Shown: positions 25,383 through 34,404 of the stretch, piece by piece | Position numbering within the stretch: position 1 is the first letter of the stretch | Layout: every line of letters starts with the position of its first letter | Made by a program: the position numbers and the translations under genes | Notes under the pieces: generated by a model | Database searches by the model: none | Told to the model about the DNA's origin: nothing | Seen by the model: only the letters and a program-made list of their open reading frames with translations | Source: Exiguobacterium chiriqhucha RW-2 | Lineage (GTDB): Bacteria; Bacillota; Bacilli; Exiguobacteriales; Exiguobacteriaceae | Reading direction: 5' to 3' | Length of the DNA: 64,000 nucleotides | NCBI RefSeq assembly: GCF_000416965.1 | Contig: NZ_ATCL01000012.1 | Location: forward strand, 1 to 64,000

Positions 25383-27947
25383 GTGATTACATCAGAAGAA
25401 ATTAAACGTAGATTATGGGACGGTGCAAATGAACTGCGCGGCTCAATGGACGCAAGTCGTTATAAGGATTATATGCTCGGATTGATGTTCTATAAGTTCT
25501 TAAGTGATAAGACGTTAGAAACATTCAAAGTAACGAGTGGTCTAGAGAATATGACTCAAGCTGAATTAGTAGAAGAATACTCAAAAGCGCACGTCGAATT
25601 TGGAGAACAGCTAGATAAAATGATTCAAAATGTTCTCGGCTATTATGTTGCACCTGAGTATCTCTATCAAACTTGGATTAAAGACATCAATTCCGGAGAT
25701 TTTGAAGTCCAAAAAGTAACGGATAGTTTAAATAACTTTGAGCGCACCATCGCCGGATATGATGATGCGAGTGACTTCAAAGGGTTGTTCTCAAGTTCTA
25801 CGCTAGATTTAACGGATACCGCGTTGGGTGGTAACTTAAACGAACGCAGTAAAAATATTAAAGCATTGATTTTGCTATTTGCAGACTTAAACATGATTGC
25901 CTTACAAAAAGGTGATGTACTAGGTGACGCTTATGAATATCTCATCGGTCAGTTTGCCATGGAGTCTGGGAAAAAAGCAGGAGAATTCTATACCCCACGA
26001 CAAGTAAGTGAAGTCATGGCCCAAATCATCGCAAAAAAAACCGATATAAAGTCAATCTATGACCCTACCGTCGGTTCAGGCTCACTTCTCCTAACGGTCA
26101 AGAAACATTTAAGTGATGAGGTTCAAAAAGATCTCGCTTATTATGGACAGGAAAAAAATACAGCGACCTATAACTTGACTCGTATGAACTTATTACTCCA
26201 TGGGGTTCGTCCAGAAAAAATGGTTATCAATAATGGCGATACTCTCTCGCGAGACTGGCCAGAAGATCCTGAACGCCCGAATGAAGGCGTACAGTTTGAT
26301 GCTGTCGTCATGAATCCACCCTACTCTGTGAAGAACTGGAACGCAGCGGGACTTAAAGTCAGTGATCCGCGTTTTGAGGTCGCCGGCGCACTTCCACCAG
26401 ACTCAAAAGGAGACTTTGCATTCCTATTACACGGCCTGTTCCACTTAGGTCAAAATGGGACGATGGCGATTGTATTGCCTCACGGTGTTCTCTTCCGGGG
26501 AGGCGCAGAAGGCGAGATTCGGGAACGTTTACTCGAGAAAAACTACATCGATACCATTATTGGGTTACCAAGTCACTTATTTACCAATACAGGAATCCCT
26601 GTAGCCATTTTAATCTTGAAAAAGAATCGAGAAACCGGGGAACCTGTACTCGTGATAGACGCTTCTCACGGTTTCACTAAAGTCGGAAAACAGCACGTTC
26701 TATTCGAGAAAGATATCGCTAAAATTGTTGATACGTTCGTTGAACGTAGAGAAGAAACAGGCTATAGCCGATTAGTGAAGCGAGAAGAAATTCTTAGAAA
26801 TCAATATAACATGAACATCTCACGTTATGTCGAAGCAATAGATGAAGAAATTCCACAAGATGTAGACGCGCACTTGTATGGTGGGATTCCTCAACAGAAC
26901 ATTGATGATTTGAAAGTATTGCAGTCCACGGTGCCTGATGTATTGAATGAGTCTTTAAAGGAAGTCCGTAAGGGTTACGTCGAGTTGGTGAAACCGGTTG
27001 AAGAAATCTCTACTCTTGTCTTCAATGATCCGCGTGTCCTTGAAAAATCAAAAGAACTTGAAGATGAAATAACGACTTATATCCATAAACAGTTCGATAC
27101 GATTCGAAATGTAGAGAGTATCAGTACGTTGCCACAATTGATGGAGAACATGCTGGACGAGATAAAAGTAATTCTTTCAGCCTTCGACAATATTGATGTC
27201 TATGACGGCTACCAAATTATCGCAGAAATCTGGAAACAATCTTTATCACATGACACAGAAATCATTGCCCTAAGTGATTTCTATACAGCCGGATGTACAC
27301 GTGAACCGAATATGGTGACGAGAGGTACTGGCAAAAAAACACGAGTCGAACAAGACGGTTGGATTGGCAGTATTGTATCGAACACATTGATTGAAAAACA
27401 ACTATACAGCGATGAGTTAGAAGAAATTGAAACAAAGAAATCACGCATTCAAGAAATTGAAACAGAATTAGCTGATTTAGTCGAGGCTGCAAAGGTCGAA
27501 GATAGCGAAGAAGCCAATGCATTAGGTGATACATTGAATGAAGCTGGTGAAGCATTTGTCAGCAAAGCGCTCAAAGCCGAATTGAAACAAGTGGTCAAAG
27601 ATTCAGTTGAATATAAACATCTAAAAAATGTTGAACAATTACTATCTGAAAAATCTGCGCTAAACAAAAAAGTAACTGCAGATGAAGACGCACTAAAAAA
27701 ATCGGTACAAGAACGAATCTTGACTTTGAAAGACGACGAAATCGATAACTTGATGTATGAAAAATGGTTCGGTAATACAGTCAATGCTTTAGTTCGTCTA
27801 ATAGAACTACCATTGCAAAACGAGTTAAACACCCTTCAGATGTTGCATAATCGCTATGCTGATACACTGTCAGCTATCGACAAAGAAAGTCGCAACTTAG
27901 AATCAGCGTTTGAAGCATTGATGAGTGAACTGGTGGTGGAATCATGA
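25383..27947 (+). CDS. hsdM: Type I restriction-modification methylase subunit HsdM
   Basis: An 854-residue HsdM. N-terminal helical domain (EIKRRLWDGANELRGSMDAS), motif I DPTVGSGSLL near residue 227, motif IV NPPYS near residue 311. Ordinary HsdM proteins are about 500 residues; this one has roughly 330 additional C-terminal residues, largely coiled-coil (DELEEIETKKSRIQEIETEL). It transfers methyl groups to adenine in the target chosen by HsdS and forms part of the restriction complex. The GTG at 25383 follows GGGGGATATACA. Its stop codon overlaps the start of hsdS (ATGA). Confidence 0.9.
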   Translation: MITSEEIKRRLWDGANELRGSMDASRYKDYMLGLMFYKFLSDKTLETFKVTSGLENMTQAELVEEYSKAHVEFGEQLDKMIQNVLGYYVAPEYLYQTWIKDINSGDFEVQKVTDSLNNFERTIAGYDDASDFKGLFSSSTLDLTDTALGGNLNERSKNIKALILLFADLNMIALQKGDVLGDAYEYLIGQFAMESGKKAGEFYTPRQVSEVMAQIIAKKTDIKSIYDPTVGSGSLLLTVKKHLSDEVQKDLAYYGQEKNTATYNLTRMNLLLHGVRPEKMVINNGDTLSRDWPEDPERPNEGVQFDAVVMNPPYSVKNWNAAGLKVSDPRFEVAGALPPDSKGDFAFLLHGLFHLGQNGTMAIVLPHGVLFRGGAEGEIRERLLEKNYIDTIIGLPSHLFTNTGIPVAILILKKNRETGEPVLVIDASHGFTKVGKQHVLFEKDIAKIVDTFVERREETGYSRLVKREEILRNQYNMNISRYVEAIDEEIPQDVDAHLYGGIPQQNIDDLKVLQSTVPDVLNESLKEVRKGYVELVKPVEEISTLVFNDPRVLEKSKELEDEITTYIHKQFDTIRNVESISTLPQLMENMLDEIKVILSAFDNIDVYDGYQIIAEIWKQSLSHDTEIIALSDFYTAGCTREPNMVTRGTGKKTRVEQDGWIGSIVSNTLIEKQLYSDELEEIETKKSRIQEIETELADLVEAAKVEDSEEANALGDTLNEAGEAFVSKALKAELKQVVKDSVEYKHLKNVEQLLSEKSALNKKVTADEDALKKSVQERILTLKDDEIDNLMYEKWFGNTVNALVRLIELPLQNELNTLQMLHNRYADTLSAIDKESRNLESAFEALMSELVVES

Positions 27948-29113
27948 CAGAGCAAAAAAATCTATTACCAAAGCGGCGATTCAAACAATTTCATAATGAA
28001 ATTGTTTGGAATCAACTTGAATTGAAAAAAATCGCTCCCTTACAAAGGGGGTTTGACTTAACTAAATCTTCAATGAAGAGTGGCCCCTACCCAGTGGTAT
28101 TTTCAAATGGTATTGGAGCATGGAATTCAGAATACAAGGTTAAAGGTCCAGGTGTAGTAACAGGTCGATCAGGATCAATCGGAAATGTCTCATATATCGA
28201 TGATGATTTTTGGCCGCACAATACTTCTTTATGGGTCACTAACTTTTTTGATAATTATCCATTATTTATTTATTATCTTTATCAAAATGTAAACTTAACT
28301 AGATTTGGAAGTGGAAGTGGAGTACCAACATTAAATAGAAATGACGTCCATGATTATTCTACCTCGATTCCTAAAATAGACGAACAAATTAGAATAGGCA
28401 ATTTCCTTAAACACTTTGACGACCTCATCATCCTTCAACAGCACAAGCTAGAAAAGACAAAAGAATTAAAGGCTGCCTATCTTTCAGAGATGTTCCCTGC
28501 TGAGGGTGAGTTCGTTCCTAAAAGAAGGTTTACAAAGTTTGATGATGATTGGAAACAGCGCAAGGTTTTCGAATTCGGAAATCAAATCTCTAGTGGGGGT
28601 ACGCCAAAAACAAGTTGTGAAGACTACTGGAATGGAAATATACCTTGGATTCAATCCTCAGATTTAACTGAAGACATTGTAGTAATAAAAGAGTCAAGAA
28701 AGAAAATAACAGAAGAAGCTGTGAATAATTCAGCAACGAAAATTATTCCCAAAAATTCTATTGCTGTTGTAACTCGAGTCGGTGTTGGAAAGCTAGCGTT
28801 AATACCGTTTGAGTATGCTACAAGTCAAGATTTTTTGTCCATTAGCAATTTAAACTTAGACAAATGGTTTGCAACTTATGCTTTATACAATGTACTTCAA
28901 AAAGAAAAAAAATCTGTTCAAGGTACATCTATCAAGGGTATGACGAAAAATGACCTACTAATGAAAGAAATAATGATTCCCGCATCTCATGAAGAACAAC
29001 AACAAATAGGTGCATATTTTTTGATGCTAGACGATCTTATTGCACTTCATCAGCATAAGTTAGATAAACTACAAAATCTAAAAAAAGCATATCTACATGA
29101 GATGTTTGTTTAA
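27944..29113 (+). CDS. hsdS: Type I restriction specificity subunit HsdS
   Basis: A 389-residue S subunit with two target-recognition domains, each followed by a conserved helix: the first ends near DEQIRIGNFLKHFDDLIILQ and the second near EEQQQIGAYFLMLDDLIALH. The two halves are thus internally related, as in all type I S proteins. It determines the bipartite recognition sequence, which cannot be read from the sequence. It overlaps hsdM by four bases and precedes hsdR by 14 bases. The recognition halves are AT-richer than hsdM and hsdR, as usual for these exchangeable parts. Confidence 0.92.
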   Translation: MTEQKNLLPKRRFKQFHNEIVWNQLELKKIAPLQRGFDLTKSSMKSGPYPVVFSNGIGAWNSEYKVKGPGVVTGRSGSIGNVSYIDDDFWPHNTSLWVTNFFDNYPLFIYYLYQNVNLTRFGSGSGVPTLNRNDVHDYSTSIPKIDEQIRIGNFLKHFDDLIILQQHKLEKTKELKAAYLSEMFPAEGEFVPKRRFTKFDDDWKQRKVFEFGNQISSGGTPKTSCEDYWNGNIPWIQSSDLTEDIVVIKESRKKITEEAVNNSATKIIPKNSIAVVTRVGVGKLALIPFEYATSQDFLSISNLNLDKWFATYALYNVLQKEKKSVQGTSIKGMTKNDLLMKEIMIPASHEEQQQIGAYFLMLDDLIALHQHKLDKLQNLKKAYLHEMFV

Positions 29114-29127
29114 AAGGAGACGATGTC

Positions 29128-32100
29128 ATGAGCAAAGCACCGAAAAGTGCGGCAGAAAAAACATTTCAAGAAAACTTTGTAAAAGAACTACAGAAATATA
29201 AATGGGAAGCCCCCGATTTCTTAGATGGGAATCGGCAGAAAGTTACTGTTGCTGACCTCATTCAACATTGGCGTAAAGAATTGAACCGTATAAATGCCGA
29301 CCAACTTGAAGGTATCGAATTGACAGATAATGAGTTCAAGCAGGTCATGGCAAAAGTGAGTCAAATCAGTAATAGCTACGAAGCCGCAAAACTGTTAGCC
29401 ATTGAAGAATCAAAAGGCAAGATCGACGGGATTTATCGTGACGACAATCCCAACATCACACGAAAACAAATTACCTTGACCATATTCAAAAAAGCCGAAG
29501 TACGCGGTGGCGATTCAAGCTACCGAATCGCGAGAGAAGTACAGACAACAAATAACAATCGTTTTGATCTGGTCTTACTGATTAACGGTCTGCCTCTCAT
29601 CAATATCGAACAAAAGCGCACTGACAAAACGCTAGATGAAGCATATGGTCAGTTCATGCGCTATTATCGCGACGGCGAATACACTCATAATTTCATGGCA
29701 TTCTCACAGATGATGGTGATCACTTCTGAAATCGCCACTCGCTACTTCGCCACACCGAAGTCAGTTGATGACTTCAACCTGAGTTTTGTCTTCCATTGGG
29801 CCGATAAAGATAACCATGTAGTGAATGCTTGGGAACAAGTCATCGCACAATTTCTGATGATCCCGATGGCGCATCAAATGGTCGGCGATTACCTGGTCAT
29901 TGACGAAGCACGTCTTGAAGAAAACAGACGACATATCCTCATGCGTCCGTATCAAGTGCATGCGTTGCAGGCCGTAGAAGGTGCAGCTTTTGGTTGGGAC
30001 AATAAAGAAAAAATCCCTCACGGAGGATTTGTTTGGCACACGACAGGATCTGGTAAAACAATCACTAGTTTTAAAACCGCTCTATTCTTGTCTACACGAG
30101 CCGGGTTCGATAAAGTCGTCTTTCTCGTTGATCGGCGTGAGCTTGATAATCGTACCAGTGAAAATTTCAAAGCGTATGCAGCTTATGAATCTGTGTCTGT
30201 TGATGATACCAAGCATACCTATCAACTTAGGAAGATACTGAAGTCTCCTAAAAATGGCATTGTCGTGACGACAACGTTCAAGCTGAACGCTCTAGTGAAA
30301 GAATTAGAAGAAGCTCAAGATGCGAGCTTAGTGGATAAAAAAGTCATCTTTATTATCGATGAAGCTCATCGAACGACAATGGGACATATGATGGGGACGA
30401 TTAAACGATATTTCAAGAAAAATGGACTCTTCTTTGGTTTTACCGGGACGCCACTATTTGATGAAAATAAAATCAAAGGTAAGGTAAATGAAAAAAGCGA
30501 AGTGATCAATACGACGGAAAAGTTGTTCGGTCCAAATTTGCACCAGTATACGATTGATGAAGCCATCGCAGATAAAAACGTGTTGGGATTTCATGTGGAC
30601 TATATCAATACCGGTGAATTTAAAAGTTATGACGATTTAAGGGAGCAACTGGTCAAAAAAATAAAAGAAGAAAAGCCTGACTTGGCGGACAGAGATATCG
30701 AACGTCAAGTTCAAGAATTGTCCGAGGCCGACGTGGAAAGACATGCGAAAAAGTTAGGACTTCTTACTTATCATGACGAGACACATATTCCACGCGTTGT
30801 AGAAGAAATTCTAAAGAATTGGGACTCGCAGTCACAAGAAAGAAAATTTAACGCGATTTTAACTGTCGCCTATAAAAATCGTGTCATTGCCTATTATGAG
30901 GAATTTCAAAAACAGATGGCAATGCACAATGAACATTTGAATATCGCCATGACGTTTAGCTTCGGCAATGAAAATGATCCTACTCCCCTCGATCCCGAAA
31001 TTGTGAAAGGGATGTTTAAGGACTACGCTTCATTTACCGGAATTTCGTTTGTGGCCGGTGATAAAAAACATGGGGAAGATGCTTATTTTGAAGATCTTGT
31101 AGAACGTGCCACTCGAGGCGGAAGCGGGCGAAACCCTAAGAACATTGACCTTGTGATTGTTGCAGACCAGCTCTTGACTGGTTACGATTCCAAGCGCCTG
31201 AATACGCTCTACATTGATCGTCCACTTGAACTTCAAGGGTTGATTCAAGCTTACTCGAGAACCAATCGAGTGTTTGGCCCAGCCAAAGAATTCGGGACAA
31301 TCATTAACTTTCAGTACCCTCGTATTACTGAAGAATTAGTTAATGACGCGTTACGGTTATATGGAAGTGGCGGTAAGAGTAGCAAAGCTATTGTCGAACC
31401 TTACGAGACGTCTGTACAGAAGTTCGCAATAAAAATTGCCGAAATGACTCCGACCTTGCCTAATCCTACAGACTGGCAAACGATTGAACATGACGAAGTA
31501 AGAAAAGAAGCCTTCTTACTCGCCTTTAAAGATGCCGCAGAGCAGTTGAATTTAGTCGAGCAATATTATGAATTTCAGTGGGATGACCATGCTTTTGGTA
31601 TTGATGAACATACGTGGCTGCAGTATGTCGGGGCCTATAAAAACTTAACGCGGAAGATCGGGCCTCCTCCGCCGCCTTCACCTGTTAATGTGTTAGTTGG
31701 CAAAACCAAACTAGCAGGTACCCAAGTGATTGATGCCGCTCACATTCTTAGTTTGATTGATTCAAAGATCACCACGTCAAACGGTGTCCAAACGGTAGAT
31801 AGTGAAACCCTCCGTATCATCTATCAACAGATTCAGGAATTGAGTGACATGGGAGATAACGAGCAAGCTCAACTGTTAAGAGAGTTTGTCGATACCGAGT
31901 TGGTACCTGGGAACTTGTCTAGTGGCATGAATTTTGATGAGGCGTTTGAGCTGTGGAAATCAACCCAAATGCAAACGGCCGTAAATGAGTTAGCTATGGA
32001 ATGGGGTCTGAATAGTGATCTGCTTGAAAAATCAGTTCGCTCTTATTCGCCTGCTCAGCCAGACGTTGTACCCTATATCGATGAACTCATCAAAAGTGTT

Positions 32101-32211
32101 GATTTTGACGCAGTCAACAAACAAGCGGGTAACAATCGATTAATGCATGTCATGAAATTAACTGGGAAACTCCCGGAGCTGATTGCTGAAATCAAGCAGC
32201 GGTACAATTAA
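29128..32211 (+). CDS. hsdR: Type I restriction endonuclease subunit HsdR
   Basis: A 1027-residue motor and nuclease subunit. N-terminal PD-(D/E)XK nuclease: RFDLVLLINGLPLINIEQKR with Asp near residue 147 and the E-Q-K near 162. Helicase motifs: HTTGSGKT near residue 304 (Walker A), IDEAHR near 411 (DEAH), FGFTGTPLF (motif III), and YDSKRLNTLYID and YSRTNR (late motifs). It hydrolyses ATP, pulls unmethylated DNA and cuts it at a distance. Start ATG follows AAAAGGAGACGATGTC. Full length with no break, so the system looks functional. Confidence 0.95.
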   Translation: MSKAPKSAAEKTFQENFVKELQKYKWEAPDFLDGNRQKVTVADLIQHWRKELNRINADQLEGIELTDNEFKQVMAKVSQISNSYEAAKLLAIEESKGKIDGIYRDDNPNITRKQITLTIFKKAEVRGGDSSYRIAREVQTTNNNRFDLVLLINGLPLINIEQKRTDKTLDEAYGQFMRYYRDGEYTHNFMAFSQMMVITSEIATRYFATPKSVDDFNLSFVFHWADKDNHVVNAWEQVIAQFLMIPMAHQMVGDYLVIDEARLEENRRHILMRPYQVHALQAVEGAAFGWDNKEKIPHGGFVWHTTGSGKTITSFKTALFLSTRAGFDKVVFLVDRRELDNRTSENFKAYAAYESVSVDDTKHTYQLRKILKSPKNGIVVTTTFKLNALVKELEEAQDASLVDKKVIFIIDEAHRTTMGHMMGTIKRYFKKNGLFFGFTGTPLFDENKIKGKVNEKSEVINTTEKLFGPNLHQYTIDEAIADKNVLGFHVDYINTGEFKSYDDLREQLVKKIKEEKPDLADRDIERQVQELSEADVERHAKKLGLLTYHDETHIPRVVEEILKNWDSQSQERKFNAILTVAYKNRVIAYYEEFQKQMAMHNEHLNIAMTFSFGNENDPTPLDPEIVKGMFKDYASFTGISFVAGDKKHGEDAYFEDLVERATRGGSGRNPKNIDLVIVADQLLTGYDSKRLNTLYIDRPLELQGLIQAYSRTNRVFGPAKEFGTIINFQYPRITEELVNDALRLYGSGGKSSKAIVEPYETSVQKFAIKIAEMTPTLPNPTDWQTIEHDEVRKEAFLLAFKDAAEQLNLVEQYYEFQWDDHAFGIDEHTWLQYVGAYKNLTRKIGPPPPPSPVNVLVGKTKLAGTQVIDAAHILSLIDSKITTSNGVQTVDSETLRIIYQQIQELSDMGDNEQAQLLREFVDTELVPGNLSSGMNFDEAFELWKSTQMQTAVNELAMEWGLNSDLLEKSVRSYSPAQPDVVPYIDELIKSVDFDAVNKQAGNNRLMHVMKLTGKLPELIAEIKQRYN

Positions 32212-32284
32212 GTTTTCACAATAATTCAAAGGATTGTATACCTAGCTCGTGAGTTGCAACCCTCTAGATTTTATACTCCATATA

Positions 32285-32335
32285 AAAAAGCGTTTGAGAC
32301 CAATCCATCTTTTTGACTGGTTTCAAACGCTTTTG
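32285..32335. terminator. Bidirectional rho-independent terminator
   Basis: AAAAAGCGTTTGAGACCA pairs with TGGTTTCAAACGCTTTT (one wobble). It separates hsdR from the convergent dynamin operon and has A- and T-tracts on both sides. Confidence 0.85.
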
Positions 32336-32368
32336 TTTATTCACTTTTATTGGGAGTGCTTATTTCGA

Positions 32369-33325
32369 TTAATCTGCAAATTTTTCAATCAGCTTCTTTT
32401 GTACAAGCAAAATTTTTTTGCGTTCTGCACTCTTCGAGTTTGTCAGTTGACTGATACCTTCCAATAGAGCGGCACTGATTTCTGTCAATCTTTCTAGTTC
32501 TTTGACGCTCGCTTCTTGATTGTGTTTCGAGACATGTTGCATCTGTTGATTCAGTTCTTCAATTTGTTTGATCAATGTTCCAAACGCCTCGACTTCTTTT
32601 AATGCGAGCACTTGTGCATCTTCAGAACGTTTCATCAAGGTCGTTGCTTCTTCTTGAATGTACATGCTCAGATTTTCCACACGGGTATTCACGGTGTCGA
32701 TTATTTTACCGTTCAATTCGAGAAGCTGTTCATGATAAGACTCTTTGCCGTTCTTCATTTCGTAGATATGGGTCTCGAGCCCTTGCATGACTTCGATCTG
32801 GTCATCGTTTGCTTGGGAGATAGAATCCTGAAGCTCTTTGAATCCGTTCGGGATCTCATTCTGTATCTCCACGAGTTCTTCAGCCAGACGCAAGAGCCCG
32901 TCTTGTTTCTTGACGATCTCCTGGATATCATTCTGATTACTCTCTTTCAACTTGCTCAATTGCTCTGTGATCGCCTCAGTGTTTGACTTCATCGCCTCCA
33001 CATTCTCTTGAGAACTCTTGTTTAGTTCAGAGGCTACGTCATGCATATTTTGCAATCCAGTTGCGACAACTTCACCGTTCTGTCGTAACTCGGTGACGGC
33101 CTCTCGGACGACTTCTGTTTGGTGTTCGATACTGTTGAGAAGCGCGTTCATTTTCTGTTCATTCTCATCTGCTTTTTTCGCAACAGACGTAATCCCTAAC
33201 CACAATGTCACGACGCCGACCAATATTAGAACCGAAATCACAAGATTCGAATCAGCGACTGGCGTCGCTACAAGTGCAAATGCTCCTAACGATATAGGAA
33301 ACATGTAACTATACAACTTCTTCAT
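32369..33325 (-). CDS. Membrane-anchored coiled-coil protein, last gene of the dynamin operon
   Basis: A 318-residue protein. Two adjacent membrane helices near the N-terminus (about residues 8-45; LVISVLILVGVVTLWLGITS is the second) are followed by an almost continuous coiled coil to the C-terminus, with heptads rich in Glu, Gln, Leu and Asn. No enzymatic motif. It resembles the general layout of membrane-tethered spacer or sensor proteins (methyl-accepting-like coiled coils) but lacks a signature motif. The ATG at 33325 follows GAGGTGAGGGACATC. As the last gene of the operon it probably provides a membrane partner for the dynamin-like GTPases. Function not known. Confidence 0.65.
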   Translation of the reverse strand: MKKLYSYMFPISLGAFALVATPVADSNLVISVLILVGVVTLWLGITSVAKKADENEQKMNALLNSIEHQTEVVREAVTELRQNGEVVATGLQNMHDVASELNKSSQENVEAMKSNTEAITEQLSKLKESNQNDIQEIVKKQDGLLRLAEELVEIQNEIPNGFKELQDSISQANDDQIEVMQGLETHIYEMKNGKESYHEQLLELNGKIIDTVNTRVENLSMYIQEEATTLMKRSEDAQVLALKEVEAFGTLIKQIEELNQQMQHVSKHNQEASVKELERLTEISAALLEGISQLTNSKSAERKKILLVQKKLIEKFAD

Positions 33326-33338
33326 GATGTCCCTCACC

Positions 33339-33638
33339 TCAAATTATCCATTTCTTATATTGTTTAAGTAACACGAGCACGGCATCGCTGACCGCCTCAG
33401 ACTTCAAAGTCCGTATTGTCTGATCGAACCCGTCATGGTCTTTTTGCGAATCTAACACCTCAAGAAGTTCAGCCACATACAACGTTCGTTCGAACACATC
33501 TAATCGATCAAGATTGTTTAGGTGCTGCTTTAATGTTTCAAGCATGTAGGGATAAGCGCTAGACGTAATCTCAAGTAACCGATGGCTCAACATCAGATAT
33601 CCTCTCTCACTTTCCATCAATTCGTTTCTCACGTTCAC
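33339..33638 (-). CDS. Small helical protein of the dynamin operon
   Basis: A 99-residue, all-helical acidic protein of unknown family. The GTG at 33638 gives a 32-base overlap with the preceding gene; an ATG seven codons later (MESERGYLML) is an alternative start. It lies 13 bases before the membrane coiled-coil gene, so translation is coupled in a tight operon. No domain is recognised. Confidence 0.6.
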   Translation of the reverse strand: MNVRNELMESERGYLMLSHRLLEITSSAYPYMLETLKQHLNNLDRLDVFERTLYVAELLEVLDSQKDHDGFDQTIRTLKSEAVSDAVLVLLKQYKKWII

Positions 33639-34404
33639 CCCACCTTTTCAGTTGTTCAATCAACTCTTCACCTTGAGCATTCGACGACTTGATTGTTAAA
33701 AACTGTGCGACTTCTCTTACTAGAATCGGCATCCATTCGGGAAAGCTCGGTCGATTTTGGAGCCAGTAAGTGTTCAACATGTCCGCCGCAGCCAAATCCA
33801 TCACTTCAGACAGTTCGTGTGGTTCGGTCAGTGTCGACAAACGAATCAGATGTTGCCGTGGTACATCCGGAAACAATTCTTCCGATACTTTCTCGACCGA
33901 TTCCATAGGGAGGAAGTCATCCATGAGATGATCGATTGTCATTTCTTCGTATAAAGAATTTGTCACTCTCGTTAACCGTGCCAATGTCTTGATTTTCTTT
34001 TTACTCACTACTTTTGCGACAGTTTCTGCTTGGAACAAAGGGCGCGACCAAGTCGGTAGCCGTTCCTCGACAAACAGGTTTACTCGGACGCCTGTAGGGA
34101 TTTCATCTAAATCTAAGGGAAGATAGTAATGGACGGTCATCCACTGTAGAATCGGATGATCTTCTCGAGATTGGATTCGTCCCATCGAGGTTGGTACCGT
34201 GTCGAAAAGATTTGTATACTCACCTAAAACGTCTGGTTCACCTACGATGTACACTTGTCTGATTCCATCGTTATATCGCCGTGTGTCTTTAAAATCCGCT
34301 TCTCGCATTGCCTTCCAAATAGACGGTTCGTCCTCGAGCATATGTTTCTCCAATTGACGTGCTAACCAAGAGACCTCAGATTGATGGTCCATGTTGCGTT
34401 CCAT
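33607..34404 (-). CDS. Hypothetical protein of the dynamin operon
   Basis: A 265-residue soluble protein. No recognised motif; it contains a beta-type segment (DGIRQVYIVGEPDVLGEYTN) followed by a long helical C-terminal part. It overlaps the end of the preceding dynamin gene by 29 bases and the next gene by 32, so it is translated as part of the operon. Its position directly after the GTPases suggests that it binds them, an inference from gene order only. Confidence 0.6.
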   Translation of the reverse strand: MERNMDHQSEVSWLARQLEKHMLEDEPSIWKAMREADFKDTRRYNDGIRQVYIVGEPDVLGEYTNLFDTVPTSMGRIQSREDHPILQWMTVHYYLPLDLDEIPTGVRVNLFVEERLPTWSRPLFQAETVAKVVSKKKIKTLARLTRVTNSLYEEMTIDHLMDDFLPMESVEKVSEELFPDVPRQHLIRLSTLTEPHELSEVMDLAAADMLNTYWLQNRPSFPEWMPILVREVAQFLTIKSSNAQGEELIEQLKRWGEREKRIDGK

